A stretch of 64,000 bases of DNA from Cycas panzhihuaensis (lineage: Eukaryota > Cycadophyta), in NCBI GenBank assembly GCA_023213395.1, contig CM041465.1, positions 167,903,741 through 167,967,740 on the forward strand. The letters run 5' to 3'. The notes beneath the pieces were generated by a model. The model made no database searches. It had not been told where the DNA came from and saw only the letters and a program-made list of their open reading frames with translations. The translations under genes and the position numbers were made by a program. Positions 1 through 12,068 of the stretch are shown piece after piece; within the stretch, counting starts at the first letter, position 1; every line of letters begins with the position of its first letter.

Positions 1-896
1 TAGCCTTGGAAGAATGAAGTATATTATAGAAATATCTCACAAAGTCATGATTGAGTTCATCGTGACCTTGTTTCAATGATAAGAGAGCCTTAACCCACAT
101 TTGAAGGGTTAAGCTACATCAAAGTAGTTAATAAATTCATCAACTAGCTACTAGAAGGTAAAGATAGAATTAGAAAGGAGATGGTAGAACCATTTCAATG
201 TGTCTCCCTATAAGGATCTTAAAATTAGTTTCATTAAAATATAGTCGTAGGCCCAATAATTAATAGATGCCATGGCGAAACCTCTAACATGCTCAATTGG
301 TTTCTACGAGGAATTGCCATCAAACTTAGACACTTCAAGAGGATGAGGTGGTAGATTGGTCCTCAGAGCCTCGATGGACAAGGGAGTTAATTAGTAATCA
401 ACAAAAGGATAAACCCCAATTTGAGTTAACATATCAACTTGATATGTAGAGGGAGTTAGGTAGGGTTACCTACTCTCATTATATAGGGGATAAGAAGGTT
501 AACTATAAGAAGCATAAGGATTCCCACCTATTTGATGGGAAGAGGTCAACCCTATTTGGGGGTAGGACACATAAGAAATGAGTAAAAGGGTTTCATCCCA
601 CCATGAGGGTGTATCATATGCATAGTAGAAGTAAGTGGATATACATCCTAAGCAGTGTTACATAGGGATGAGAGATAGAAAGGGGAATGGATACCCCTTA
701 CAAAGGAACTACGTACGAAGTCGTACATGTGGTAGATGGTATGGGGTAAGAGATAGGGTTTTTCCTATAAGGTCTGCCTATAGGAGGTGCAACCCCATAT
801 GGATGGAGCAGGTTCACCCCATAAGTTGGAAGGGGGTTTAGCGCTCCATGCCCCTAAGGCCAGGAGGTATAACCTAGGGTCACATAGAGTAAAGGG
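1..896 (-). pseudogene. Gyp2 gag, 3' part (Ty3/gypsy, decayed)
   Basis: This is the downstream part of a decayed gypsy gag read on the minus strand. It matches the Gyp3 gag at about 32,870-33,720 along its whole length, for example the shared stretch around 'aaacatctcacaaa', and both run in the same direction. Many stops and small indels break the frame. At 896 the match stops at the edge of the CopA LTR and resumes at 24,016, where the next Gyp3-like bases (tccatgggtt) follow. The gag was therefore split by the CopA insertion. Gag would form the particle around the element RNA; this copy cannot. The left end runs out of the window. Confidence 0.8.
891..895. repeat. CopA target-site duplication, left copy (AAAGG)
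   Basis: AAAGG lies at 891-895 and again at 24,016-24,020, just outside the two CopA LTRs. One extra G (896) lies between the left copy and the LTR. Removing CopA restores continuity with the Gyp3 gag sequence. Confidence 0.65.
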
Positions 897-1193
897 TGAA
901 AAGAGTGGATCTATCCTTTATCTCCATGCACTAAACACAAGGGCAAACATGGGAGCAAGAGAGACTTGAGAGAAAGAGAGTTGCTCTCACAAAATGGGGA
1001 GGTAAGAATGAGCCTCTTCCATTGAGCTTTTACTTTATATTGAGAGAGGAAGCATTATAGTTAGGTGAAATGAAATTATACATAATGTACATAAAAGTGT
1101 ATTTCACTTAATTGATCTAATTTAAAGTTCACTTAAGACCCTTTTTAGAAATAATCAGTTAATATAATGATGTTGTGACTTTAACTTATTTCA
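897..1193 (-). mobile_element. CopA 3' LTR (Ty1/copia)
   Basis: A 297-bp LTR, TG...CA on the minus strand. It matches the 5' LTR at 23,719-24,015 (also 297 bp) and the LTRs at 54,255 and 61,371. It holds a TATA-like ATATAAAAG. The flank on the lower side is Gyp2 gag; the flank on the upper side is the CopA polypurine tract. Confidence 0.88.
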
Positions 1194-1204
1194 ATCTCCC
1201 CCTT
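1194..1204 (-). promoter_or_regulatory. CopA polypurine tract
   Basis: On the minus strand the purine run AAGGGGGAGAT directly precedes the 3' LTR start. This is where plus-strand DNA synthesis would be primed. Confidence 0.7.
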
Positions 1205-1654
1205 AATGGTAGAAGGTCATTTCATCCTATTTTATTATATCCTATGAGGTCTTCATTTGAGATTCTTATAAAGCAAACTACTATGACACTTTTTCGGGAA
1301 GCCCTCATGGGGAAGAAAACCTATAAATTTTCTAATCTACTAACCTAGCTCAAGCTGCTTTTTAAATAAAGTTAGATATCCAATTAGTACAATGGATTTT
1401 GTACCTAAAATCTATTGAGTATCCATATACCATTTGGTCATCCTCCATACCTTTTCGGGTATTCATAGTTTCCAATTTTCTAAAATGATACAACCCTTAT
1501 CCTTTCATGCCCACAAGGGGTTTTCACGAATGGGATTTAGCAGAGACTTACACTTGTCCTTCCATGCCCACAAGGGGTTTTCACGAATGAGACAAAGCAT
1601 GATGGTCCTATTATCATCTCCTTTAATCAGTCAGAGATGGAGGCCCTAAGGATG
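1205..1654 (-). other. CopA 3' untranslated region with a 33-bp direct repeat
   Basis: This lies between the RNase H domain and the polypurine tract. A 33-bp unit occurs at 1500-1532 and 1557-1589 with one difference (period 57 bp). No coding match is seen; the short plus-strand frame across it is explained by the repeat. Confidence 0.6.
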
Positions 1655-2330
1655 AGTTACCTTTAGAATTATTTAAACTTCACCTTCTTTAGTGGTTTGG
1701 TGAAGATATTGGCCACTTGATCTACTCTAGGGCAGTACTTGAGTTGAATTGTGCCATCATGAACCAGTTCTATAATCCTATGGACTTTCATACTTATATA
1801 TTTGGTATGATCATGAAATACATGATTTTTAGCCATTTGGATTGTAGATTGATTATCTACATATAAGATAGTAGAACTTGTTTAGCTGGCATTTAATATA
1901 TTAAATAAATTTCTAAGTCATATCACCTCCTTACTTATCTTAGAAGGAACAATATATCTAGCTTTGGCAGTTGAGTCTGCAACTATCTTCTGCTATCTGG
2001 ATATCCATGATATTCATGCTATTCCAAGAAATGTTATGTATCTAGATATAGATTTGCCTGTATCTTTATCTTCGATAAAGTTTGAGTCAATGTATGAATA
2101 AAGTTTAAATTTTACATTGGATTCATATAATAGACCATATTTACTAGTCGTCTTTAGGTACCTCAACACTCCTATTATAGCTTACTAGTGATTCTACTTA
2201 GGATTATCATGAATCTTACAAGAATGCCAACAAAGCATGCAATATATGGCCTTGTGTTGTTAGTATAGATGAGACTACCTACAAGTTACCTATAGAGTGT
2301 TACGTCTCCCTCCCTAGTGTCACCATTAGT
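1655..2330 (-). pseudogene. CopA RNase H domain (copia pol, C-terminal)
   Basis: The minus strand reads as the end of a copia polyprotein. Conceptual pieces include DNQSTIQMAKNHVFHDHTK and the closing IFTKPL motif shared by copia RNases H. The domain would remove template RNA during reverse transcription. The frame is broken by many stops, mostly explained by C-to-T or G-to-A changes. It follows directly from the RT domain at higher coordinates and ends about 450 bp before the LTR, as expected for copia. Confidence 0.85.
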
Positions 2331-3180
2331 TGAGAGTTTTAATATTACGTTCCATAGGTGTAGCCACTATTTGAGCACCTTCCAACTAAAACTTTGTTAG
2401 AAGATTGTTGATATATTTTTCTTGGGAGAGAAAAAATTTTCCATTATTTTGAGTTACTTCAATTCCCAAGTAATATTTCATCAATTCAAGGTCAGACAAT
2501 TCAAAAGTTTCAGCAAGGTCCTTCTTCAACTGGCTGATTACCTATTCACTATTCCCTTTTATTAGCATATCATTTATAAAGATTAAGAGGTAAGTGACTT
2601 TATCATTTTGGAACTTAATGAATAATATTATATCAATATCTTAATAGTCACAAACCTCATATCCAAGTTGCTTCACTCTTTCAGATAATTTGATAAACTA
2701 AGCACGAGGGGCTTATTTTAGGCTATACAAGGACTTTCTAAGCCTGAAAACCTTTTGCTTTTGACCGACAATCTCATATCCTTCTGGCTGAGCCTTATAA
2801 ATTTTTTCTTGAAGGTCCCCATTAAGAAATGTAGTCTTAACATTGAGTTGGGGGATTTTCTAACCCTATTGAGCATCTAGGGCTATAAGAGTTCTGACTA
2901 TAGGGTACTTAGTTATAGGAGCAAAGATTTTAGTATGGTTGTTGACTTCCCTTTGCGTGAATCCTTTTGCTACCAACCTCACCTTGTGTTTTTCTAGGGT
3001 GCCATATGATTTATAATTATTTTTAAAGACCTATTTATTTTGAACTATCTTTTTTCTAAGTGGTAGATCAACAAGCTCCCATGTACTATTATTGATAAGA
3101 GATTGGTACTCTTTGTTCATGGAATTTCTCCAAGTTGTATGCTTTACAACTTCTTGGTAAATTAGAGGTTCTTCATTAAA
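2331..3180 (-). pseudogene. CopA reverse transcriptase (RVT_2, copia)
   Basis: Minus-strand translation shows the copia RT order: WELVDLP, then RLVAKGFTQ, then TTFLNGDLQEKIYKAQPEGY, then FRLRKSLYSLK. The catalytic segment reads FINDM where YVDDM is usual, so the first catalytic Asp has become Asn. Stops and this change make it inactive. It lies between integrase (higher coordinates) and RNase H (lower), which is the copia order and not the gypsy order. Confidence 0.9.
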
Positions 3181-5230
3181 AGAAAGGTGTAGTTCTACTG
3201 GTTCAAGCTTAATAGATAGTGATTCATGTATCGTTGCTCTATGGGCACTTCTAGTACTAGTTTTTCCTACCTCATCTAGTTGTATGTCCTTGTTTAGCTA
3301 GTAGGCTTCACGAAAACCTCAAGTTGGGAATGAGGTTTTCATTTCCACAACCTCTTGGTCTTTGTTTTGTTCCTAAAAAGAATCATGTGAAATGTTTAGC
3401 ACATAGGAAGTTGATGATACTGGAGAAGATGGGCCAACTACTGATGTTAGAAAAAGATGGTCCTTCTGCTATGGCTTTACCTTTGTCAACTTGGCTGTTT
3501 ATAAATAATGGTACTAGATGTGTACACATTGGATGAGAGTCATAACTTGTATCCTTCAAGGATCTATTATCATATTCCAAGATTTTAAATAACTATTGAG
3601 TATCAACCCCTCTAAAATTTAGAATTTAGACATCAAATTTAGTCGCATCATTAAATCAGTATGAAGTTATCTTACAATTAAGTTTGAGTAATTGATCTTT
3701 AGTCTTTACAAAGATAAAATCTTTAGTGATGATAATTTTGTATTGTAAAGTTATAAAAACCTTGTACCCCTTTTGTCCATAGGGTATCTGACAAGGATAC
3801 CTTTGAGGGTTCTATCTTGGAGCTTGTTTCTATGTTCCTTCAGAATGTGAGTATAACAAGTAACTTAAAAAATTCTGAAGTGGGAGATACAAGGAGCTTG
3901 TCCATACTATATTTCATATGGAAAGGGGCTGAGCTTGGAGGGACTAACAGAGTTGATGCAATACACAGCAGTGCAGATAGCCTCAACACAAAGATAGACA
4001 AGGATGTTCTTATATACCAGCATAGCACGAGCCATGTTTATGATGATCTTATTCATATGCTTGGCAACTTCATTTTCTTGGGTATACCAATAATAGTAGT
4101 TTGATATTTGATTCCATGCTACCATAGGTATGATTTAAACTTATTAGATATGTACTTGCCACCATTATCAGTCCTGAGTATTTTGATCTTGAATCTAGAT
4201 TCATTTTCCATGCGGGCCTTAAAAGCTTGAAATATAAAAAAATCATCATCTTTCTTTTCCAGAAAAGAAACCAATCCTTTGTTGGTAAAATCATTAATGA
4301 AAGTAATATAGTACCACTTCTTTTTGAGAGAAGGAATGAATATAGGACTGTATATATCTAAGTGTACAAGCTGTAAAGGTTGGCTAGATTTCCACTGACT
4401 AAGAGAAAAGGGTTGTCTTTGAGATTTGGCAATGATACATGCTTTGCATTTAAAGGGCTTAGAGGAGAGCCTAGGCATACTAGGAAGAGTGGAATATAGT
4501 TCTTTTAAATGATCAATTTTGATATGGCACACATGAGCATGCCATAGGACCACTTGGGACAACTTTGAGAAATTAGGTTTGTGGTAAAAGCAGAGTCATC
4601 ATCAACATAGTTAGCTTTACAGGATGGTGAGCTAGTTAGGTGAAAAATCTTGCCATCAAGAATTCTAGTCATAACCATAATAGTTGAAGAAGGGTGAATG
4701 ACATAGAGAGTTTCATTATTTGTAGTTACACTCATATTAAAACCATGAGAGACAAGGGTGGACAACGAGAGCAGGTTATACTTTAGAGCATGAATATATA
4801 AAACATCAATAAGGGTAAAATTTGGAAGGCCTAGGAGTTTTAGGAAAATAGTTCCAAGTCCTTCAACTGGCTGAGATGATTTTTCAGTTATGTGTACAAC
4901 ACCACAAACTTTAGAGTCAAAATCTTGAAAGAATTAACAATGACAAGTCATGTGTTGTGTTTCTCCAATATCCATGATCCAAGGTGATGTATTTGAGATG
5001 GTACTATTTGGAACTCCAAGTTGTAAAGGCAAAAGTAAATAAGCATAGCCATAATGAGCCTCAATATACTTAGTGGATCTATTAACAACATTTAATGAAG
5101 TGATCCCAATTCTTTAAAGGTGTGCATGAGAAAATTGCTTTCCACCAAAAGCATCCTCAAAAGAAGTATTATCAACATTATATGTACTATGGTACTATTG
5201 ATAGCTTAGTAGTTTGTTAGTAGAAGTTCT
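3181..5230 (-). pseudogene. CopA protease remnant, GAG-pre-integrase and integrase
   Basis: The clearest open stretch is 4119-4562. It starts with a zinc-binding HAHVCHIKIDHL...CKACIIAK module (GAG-pre-integrase) and runs into the integrase core: LVHLDIYSP (first Asp), TFINDFT, and LRTDNGGKY (second Asp). The third part follows at 3740-4110 with AICTAVYCINSVSPSK and the copia-type GILVRYP segment near 3800. Integrase would insert the DNA copy into the host chromosome. The protease part (4565-5230) is too decayed to mark an active site. Several stops and frameshifts break the reading frame. Confidence 0.88.
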
Positions 5231-6189
5231 ATAATTTTTGGCATAATGTCCTTTTCTATTACACCTTTGGCATACAATTATTTGATTTCTAGTCCCATAA
5301 GAAGTATTAGACTGGTTGGATTATTTCTGATTACTAGATCTAGGTCCAGGTTGATTTTTTGGCCTTGGCCTTGAGACTATTTTTGTTGGAGTTGAAGAGC
5401 CTATTGACCAAGAGGACATTGTCCTTGTTATCTACCTCTACCTCTTCCATGGGAATTACCACCTCTACGAGAGTATTGACCTTGATTTTTGGTATCAAAA
5501 ATATCTTCTTCCACTTTAAAAGCAACATCAGCTGGATCAGATGTAGTGCAAAAGTTGGTATCAAAAGTCTTATCAAATTTAATGAACTTATCAACAAGAT
5601 CCTCAAAGTTTGGGGTCTTTAAAGTGCCACTAGATTAAAGGCTTCCTAATAGATTTTTGTAATCTAAGATATAGAGATATGACTAAATTAAGAAAGCCTA
5701 TGTAATGTATTGAGTTTTGAAATCTTTATCAATGGCTTACATGATTAGATGGAGGAGATTGATTGTCTCACTTATATATCCTTTCTATATTTTTAATTTG
5801 TTCATCTTTAGCACCAAGTGAACAAATTCTAAGTCTGATTTAGTGTCAAAGTTATTTTTAAGAACTTCAAGAATTTTCCATGCTATATCATGTATAACTT
5901 TATCAAGGAGATTATGCAGAGAATAATTAGTGACAAAAAGTATCCTTGCATGGATTTTATCATCATCAAGTTCCTATTAGCATTTAGCTACAACTTAAAT
6001 GGAAGCAATTGGAGCACCTCCTCCAGAAGTAGCTGAAGTAGGTATAGTTATAACAAATAGTGTAGGTTATAAGTGATCTCTCTAAAGACCTTCATACTTT
6101 GCAACATTTCTGACACCAGTGAATCACATATCTTAATTTTCTTTCCCTTTAAGAATGTAGTTCAGATTTTACTTGAACTGTGAAGACAT
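5231..6189 (-). pseudogene. CopA gag (copia nucleocapsid)
   Basis: The start is the ATG at 6189-6187, read MSSQFK; the same start region is present in CopB at 63,764. The C-terminal part is Gly/Arg-rich (SRRGGNSHGRGRGR near 5430) and then carries a zinc knuckle CQRCNRKGHYAKNY at about 5240-5290, where the last Cys has become Tyr. Gag would coat the RNA. At least ten stops interrupt the frame. A member of the UBN2/retrotran_gag group is likely, but I cannot place it further. Confidence 0.82.
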
Positions 6190-6500
6190 GGTGTCTTTTG
6201 AGAAGGGAGGAAATAAACAAGGGACTATAAAATTGATGGTAATAAATATCCAATCACTATTTATAAATAGGAGATATAATGAAGTAGTATAGCAGAAGGA
6301 AGAAGAAGTGAGAATGGTTACTCAAAGATGAAGGGAGTAACTTAGAGAAAATTCACCAACACTTATGACAAATAATAACCTGACACAGTATGAATATGAG
6401 AAGCACTATGATGGAAATTAACCACTAACACTTCTAAAAAATATTAACCCGATGCAGTAGGAATATGAGAAGCACTATGATTATGATTACACTATGCATC
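6190..6500 (-). other. CopA 5' leader, gag-proximal part with 69-bp repeats
   Basis: Non-coding leader just upstream of gag. Two copies of a 69-bp unit lie at about 6355-6480 (the 'aagcac' marks are at 6401 and 6470). The same unit is present about 2.8 times before gag in CopB. The leader is cut at 6500 by Gyp1 and resumes at 22,020. Confidence 0.8.
6496..6500. repeat. Probable Gyp1 target-site duplication, left (GCATC)
   Basis: GCATC at 6496-6500 is repeated at 22,015-22,019, right after LTR2. Caution: the bases after LTR1 (9367-9371) are also GCATC, so the LTR end may be a few bases off. Confidence 0.5.
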
Positions 6501-7023
6501 TATTTCCCAGCTACCATGAATGTATAAGGACAAGTCGACTTGGGTAAGCATAGGTATACTTCTAACTTTTCACCTCTACTATTTCTTTGGAAAGGATGAC
6601 AGAAGTATTGCCTTATTACATGACTGACTGCTTTATTTGTATGATCACCTTACATCCATTTGGCTTGGTCATGCTGCTTGTCATATTGTGAGCCTATGAT
6701 GATATAGCAGGACCTACCTTTCCACAAGGTAGGCATCCCCATGGCACTTTACGACCCTCCACGCTATCTCCACATCGCCTCAAGCCTCATTTGATTTGTA
6801 TGACTCGTTCATGCCCTAATTTTGAGCTCTTACCATGACATTTATGAGACCTTTAGCCTTTGATACTACTTTTGGCCTTGTTCACATGCCTTCTGGACTG
6901 TCCTAGTCACCTGGACAGGGGGGCCAACCCCTCCCAGGCCTGCCACATTACCTTCTAAGGCTCCCAAAACCCAAATTATTGCCATTCTCGATTTCTGGTC
7001 CCGCACCGCTGTAAACTAAGCAG

Positions 7024-7045
7024 TACCACGAAGTTTACTGTGGTA
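7024..7045. repeat. Short stem-loop in LTR1
   Basis: Inverted repeat TACCAC...GTGGTA around an AAGTTTA-containing loop. In LTR2 the same place has two such stem-loops side by side. Confidence 0.6.
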
Positions 7046-7190
7046 CCGCTGTACCGCGATGTAACTGTTGTAAGTTATTTTTAAAAAACCTGCCATGGTA
7101 ATTCTCGCTTTTTCCATAGAATTGCCACGTGGCCTCGCATCCAACTCAGCCCTATTCACATCCTATTCGCTTGTTTAGGGCTGGGATGGG

Positions 7191-7197
7191 TATAAAT
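7191..7197 (+). promoter_or_regulatory. Gyp1 LTR1 TATA box
   Basis: TATAAAT in a conserved block (gatgggTATAAATC), kept in LTR2 at 19,279-19,285. It is the likely core promoter of the element. Confidence 0.6.
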
Positions 7198-8271
7198 CCA
7201 AAAGCCATCATCATTTTACCACTCTTGGATCTTTTTTGGCTCTCTAACTCAACTATTTCTTGCTATAGCTTCTGTTCTTTCTCTCTTCCTTCCATAGGTG
7301 CATCTGTAGGCCTGCGTTTCCTACAGCTCCAGTTTAGGATCTGCCTGCAACGACCCTCCTCCATGGTAGAAAGCTTCTCTCCAGGCATTTTCAAGAAAGT
7401 TTGGGTGTGGTTCTCTTCTAATTCGTCCCGACAAGCATCTCCTACGACCATCCCTAGGGTTACTTCCTGCAAAACCCTATTGGAATCCTCCTCCTTCATT
7501 GGTTGCAGGGGTAAACCTACCCTAGACTCAGTCCAACAGGTATTTTAGACCCCTTTTTAGGATTTATGGTATGTTATCTCCATGTTAGACTCATCTTTTA
7601 GTGTGTTTGCTTGCTTTCTTCATGTTGGGGTGTAGCAAACCTTGTTTCCATTGAGTTTGGCCTTTTATTCCAGGTTTTCACCTTTCCTCCACTAGTTTTC
7701 CTTAAGGAAGTAGTGGGAGAAGATCCATAAAGGTTAGGTGAAGGGATTAAGGTAGGGGAAGCCCCACTTAGGCCTACTCTCTAAGGGCAACCCCCTTCCC
7801 ACCTTTCTTCTCCTGCTCCCACGCTTCTCTTGAGTTAATTAGGAGAAGGTGAACCTTAGGCCTGCACTAGATTATCAGCATGTGCAGCCCTTGCTGCACA
7901 GATTCCAGGCTTGCACACCTCTCATTTGGACTCTCGTGGTATCCCTAATATTGTTAGGTATCCCTTAAAAACCTTGGTAGGGGTTTGTACGCCAGATTGT
8001 TACCCGTAGCAAATCCATCGCCTTTATTCCTCTCCAGCACTTTGTTACACTTATCCTCATGCTTCTTGGCTGTTATAAGTTGCTATTTGTCATTACCTTG
8101 CTGTGCTAAAGGGCTATATGGAGAACCTAGTAGAGGGTTTGGCCATCTCGAGGCTTCCCTTCATTTCTTCTTGCTTGATGTATGGGTTTGCTTGAGGGGA
8201 GGGTTGGAGTTATTTGCAGTAGTATTCTTCCTAACTTGATATAATGGTTTGATACATACATCACATACACT

Positions 8272-8412
<141 letters not shown>

Positions 8413-9366
8413 CCCCTTCTTGGAAGGGATAAGTTCTTATATGTGCAGGTTGAAGTGGTTTTTCGTGAAAGGAGAAGGCCTCCAAGTCTAAGTACACTTT
8501 ACCCTCTTTTCCTTTCTTTCGTTCTATTTTGTTTCCTTTCGTTTCGATTTCTTTTCATGAGGGGAAGGTAAGGAAGCCCCGTCTTTTGCATCGATCTTTA
8601 TCACACGTTCATTGGCTAGCGAGAGGGCATGCGTTGCATGTGTGTGAGGTCTCATGTCGACCGCTACACCTCTCGGGTATGCACGTCTATTTCTTTATCC
8701 CCCCATTTCCCCTTTTTTTAAATCTATATTCTAGCTAAATAGACCATATAAAAGTAAAAGGTTAAATGGTATTGATTATTTGTACTTATATGTCATACGC
8801 TTAACTCATATAGGAAAAGGACATTATAAGAGCCTCCCTTTCCTCTTCCTCTTCCTACCAATCCAAACATACCCCTTTAAGTGTATTTTGTTTGGCATCG
8901 CTTGCTTGCACACATAACATTTGTTCTTTTTTCCTTTGTCCCTTTAGTTGTTAAAGGAAGACTTGGTTTGAGTGCCTCTCTCTCTCCCTCTTGGTTCTAT
9001 TTGCCTTGACCAAATAACCAAGAGAGACCTATTTGCATCGTAGGCATTCACCTACCCCATTCATATTTGTTTCTCCTTCATCATAGGGAAACCCTTTGAG
9101 GATTCTTATTCTCCCCTTCTGGCCATCTAAGGGTGGGAGGACCTTCCTCTCAAGACCATCCAGGCTACCCCCTATATACACTCTCTCTTTTGGATTGAGG
9201 GCTACTTTAAGGTAGTTGGGTGCCATTCGCAGGTCTTGAACTCACACTCTGGTGTGTGGGGCGCCCTGCGTGGTGCTCTCTTTGCTTGTAGATTCCCGCC
9301 CACATCTTTAACATCACTATTAACCACCATCGCTCCTATTGAGCATAGTGACTATCTCGTAGACGC

Positions 9367-9633
9367 GCATCCGCTCGTGACTATACTGGGGACTTGCCAG
9401 TAAGGGAGCTAGTTCCTATCTCTTTTTGTTGGTACTACTACCTTTTCAAGTGGCCTTTTCCACTTATCTCTTTCGTTGGGTAGCCCCCAACATGTACTTT
9501 ACATTTCTCTTTCCTCTTCTAATGCTTTGGCAAGTTTTATATACGCCGTTTCTCACATCGCCTACGTAGTTTACCTCCATTGTTAGAAGGCCCTACATAT
9601 TGTCTTCTTTCATCATCAGATTCTGATTCGATA
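9367..9633 (+). other. Gyp1 leader (primer-site region)
   Basis: Untranslated stretch between LTR1 and gag. The block gtgac-tatactgggga(c) at about 9376-9392 is kept in Gyp2 (25,621-25,635) and Gyp3 (34,624-34,638) at the LTR/interior border, so it probably includes the primer-binding site. I could not assign the tRNA. Confidence 0.5.
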
Positions 9634-11876
9634 ATGGAAGGATACCCTTTAGATTGGGCTTATTATGCCTTTGCTTCAAGAGCTCATGAGTTCCCCACAT
9701 CCATTCCGGGATCCACCTAAGAGGGTGATGATCCTATTTACTATCTGGGTGATCAACATCACCCGCTTGATGCCCATCCCTCTACTCATACAGTAGAGGG
9801 CCTATCTTCTTTTGAGATTCATCACCCAGCTAGTGATTCTTGTGAGGAGTACCCTGAGGGTTCTACTTCATATGAGGTCCCGTTTAATTCCTACGATCAT
9901 GTAGATACCTCTCCTGCTGATGTGGTTGAAGCCCTTAGTAAGTGATTTTGTGTTGCTCGTCTTCAATCACGTCTTAGATGGTTTGAAAATATCTTACGTG
10001 GTGGGGCATCTTTCTCGTCTATGCCTGTCCCACCATCTTCATCCGCATCTATACCTCCCACAACAAGTAACCCCTTTGTGCCTACATATTCATCTCGCTC
10101 TATTCTTACATCTACCTTAGGAACGTCTATCGCACCTTCTATCCCTCATCATGGTCCCATCTCTTCAGGACCCTCTCGTGGTATGTCTTTCTCCCAGCTT
10201 GGGGTTAGCATACCTTTTCCTAGTCAAGCCAATATGCCACCTCCCAACGTGGCTTATGCATTTCCTAGTAGGCTTAGAGGTCCTACTAGCACCCCAATTA
10301 CTAGTCATGTGGGATCTGCTCCCACGTATACTCAAATTTAACCTAATGGTCCTTCTCTTTATATACCCCTAGGATATACTTCTCAACTTTGGGGGCATGG
10401 TAAAGGGAACCATATTCTAGCTTACAGGGTGGACCTGTTCCATCCATATGGGGTTGTGCCACCCACACACGGCGTATATGGATAAAACCTGGTTCCTCAC
10501 CTTTCCTTTCCTTCATCCTTCATAGCTCCTCACACTGCGCCTTTGTAAGGAAACCCAACTTCCTTTCAAAGCACCTACCCTCAAGTCCCTTTCCAATAAG
10601 AGACATTTCCTCAAGGAGAGATAGGTCTACCACCCCTATCCATTCCTTGTCCATTATCTCCTACATCATTTTCTGATCCTATGATCTAGGCGAGGGTACA
10701 TCCATTCATGGATTATAGATCAACACCATTATCTATTGAGGTGTTAAGAACCAATTTGCTGCCTCATCCCCCCAAAGTTCCTAAGTTCGATGGAACTTCA
10801 TCACAGGATCCAACAGAGCACGTCTGTAGTTTCTCTATAGCGTGCATTGATTACTGGGCCTATGATCATATACTAATGAAATTATTTCCACGATCCTTAT
10901 AAGACGATGCCCTTAAATATTTTATTGCCTGCCTACCCATTCCATTTTCTCATTCTAGCAACTTGTGGACGAGTTCATCAACTATTTTGGTGTGGCTCGT
11001 CCATTTAAAAGTGGAATGAAATCCTTTCTTTCGCTTAAACAAGGTCAAGATGAAATGAATCATGACTTTGTGTAATGATTTCATGACCTCCTCCATTTCA
11101 CTAAGCCTACTTTGCTCGAGGAATTGAAGAGGGACCTCTTTGTTAATGCACTCCACCCTGAAGTCCATGTGGAAGTCGTTAAGATGGGGGCGACTACATG
11201 TGATTCTGCTATCGCAAAGTGCTTAATGCTTGAGGCTATTGAGATCTAGGCTGGACTCAAGAAGCCTCTTAAGCCCTCATAATGGCGTGAGGCACCGCCC
11301 CAAACCAAAGAAACCAAACCACAATAATCCACTAGGTCCTCTTCTCATCCGACTGAGAAGACCCTAGACCCACTCACTTCTGCTATACATTCATTTGGGC
11401 ATACGATGAAGGAACTTAAACTACAAGCCCCTTCATCACCCACTTTGAATAAACAAATCCAACAATCTGCTCAAGCTGCTCTCCCTAAAGGCGGTAATAC
11501 CCAGTCCTCTCAAGGAAGGAAACCAGATCCCTTGCTTGAGAAGAAGTGGTGTTCCTTTCATGGGGAGTGTTTCCACGACAACTTACATTGTAGGGCTCAA
11601 CATCCTAAGGATGCCTTACAACGTGACTCATCTCATAAACGGGCTTCAAGGCCCAACCTAGACCAACCGGTCCACAAGGATCTGTTCCCCAAACATGGGG
11701 AACGTGATCGTAATACTCAAACCAAAAACAACAAGAACTGGGAGATATCTCTGAATTCCCGTCCTTCACATGGTAAAGAGAAGGGCGCCCAGGATTTGTC
11801 TTCTTCCTCATGTTCCCCCAACCGACGTACTCCCTCACCTTCACGGTCCCGGAATAAGGGAAAGAAGGTGATCTAA
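9634..11876 (+). pseudogene. Gyp1 gag
   Basis: The frame starts at ATG 9634 (MEGYPLDWAYYAF); Gyp2 and Gyp3 keep the same start (25,376 and 34,395). It stays in one frame past in-frame stops to about 10,950, where a frameshift occurs. Order: an acidic N-terminus; a Pro/Ser-rich segment (10,021-10,341); the retrotransposon gag core (PKFDGTSSQDPTEHV at 10,780, LKQGQDEMNHDF at 11,030, EELKRDLFVNALHPEVH at 11,120); and a knuckle WCSFHGECFHDNLHC (C-x2-H-x4-H-x4-C) near 11,550. The C-terminus is basic and Ser-rich. The knuckle form is typical of plant Tat-type gag. About eight stops and at least one frameshift make it a pseudogene, though well preserved. Confidence 0.9.
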
Positions 11877-12068
11877 ATACTTGAGGCCACTCCCTTATAT
11901 GCCCTCACTCAGTCTCAATCTGCTAAAGAAGCAGTCGGTGCTTCTTCCTCTGCTCTGCACTCTGATCCTCTTCTGGAAACCTCTCTTTAGGAAGTTCTTT
12001 TACTTCCCAAGACTATTCCTATTCATCTAGGTCGCTACGATTTCAGGAGAGCCCTTCCTCAATTCATA
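11877..12068 (+). other. Gyp1 gag-protease linker
   Basis: Continues in a coding-like style (PKTIPIHLGRYDFRRALPQF just before 12,069) and joins the protease frame. It is interrupted by stops only. Confidence 0.55.
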
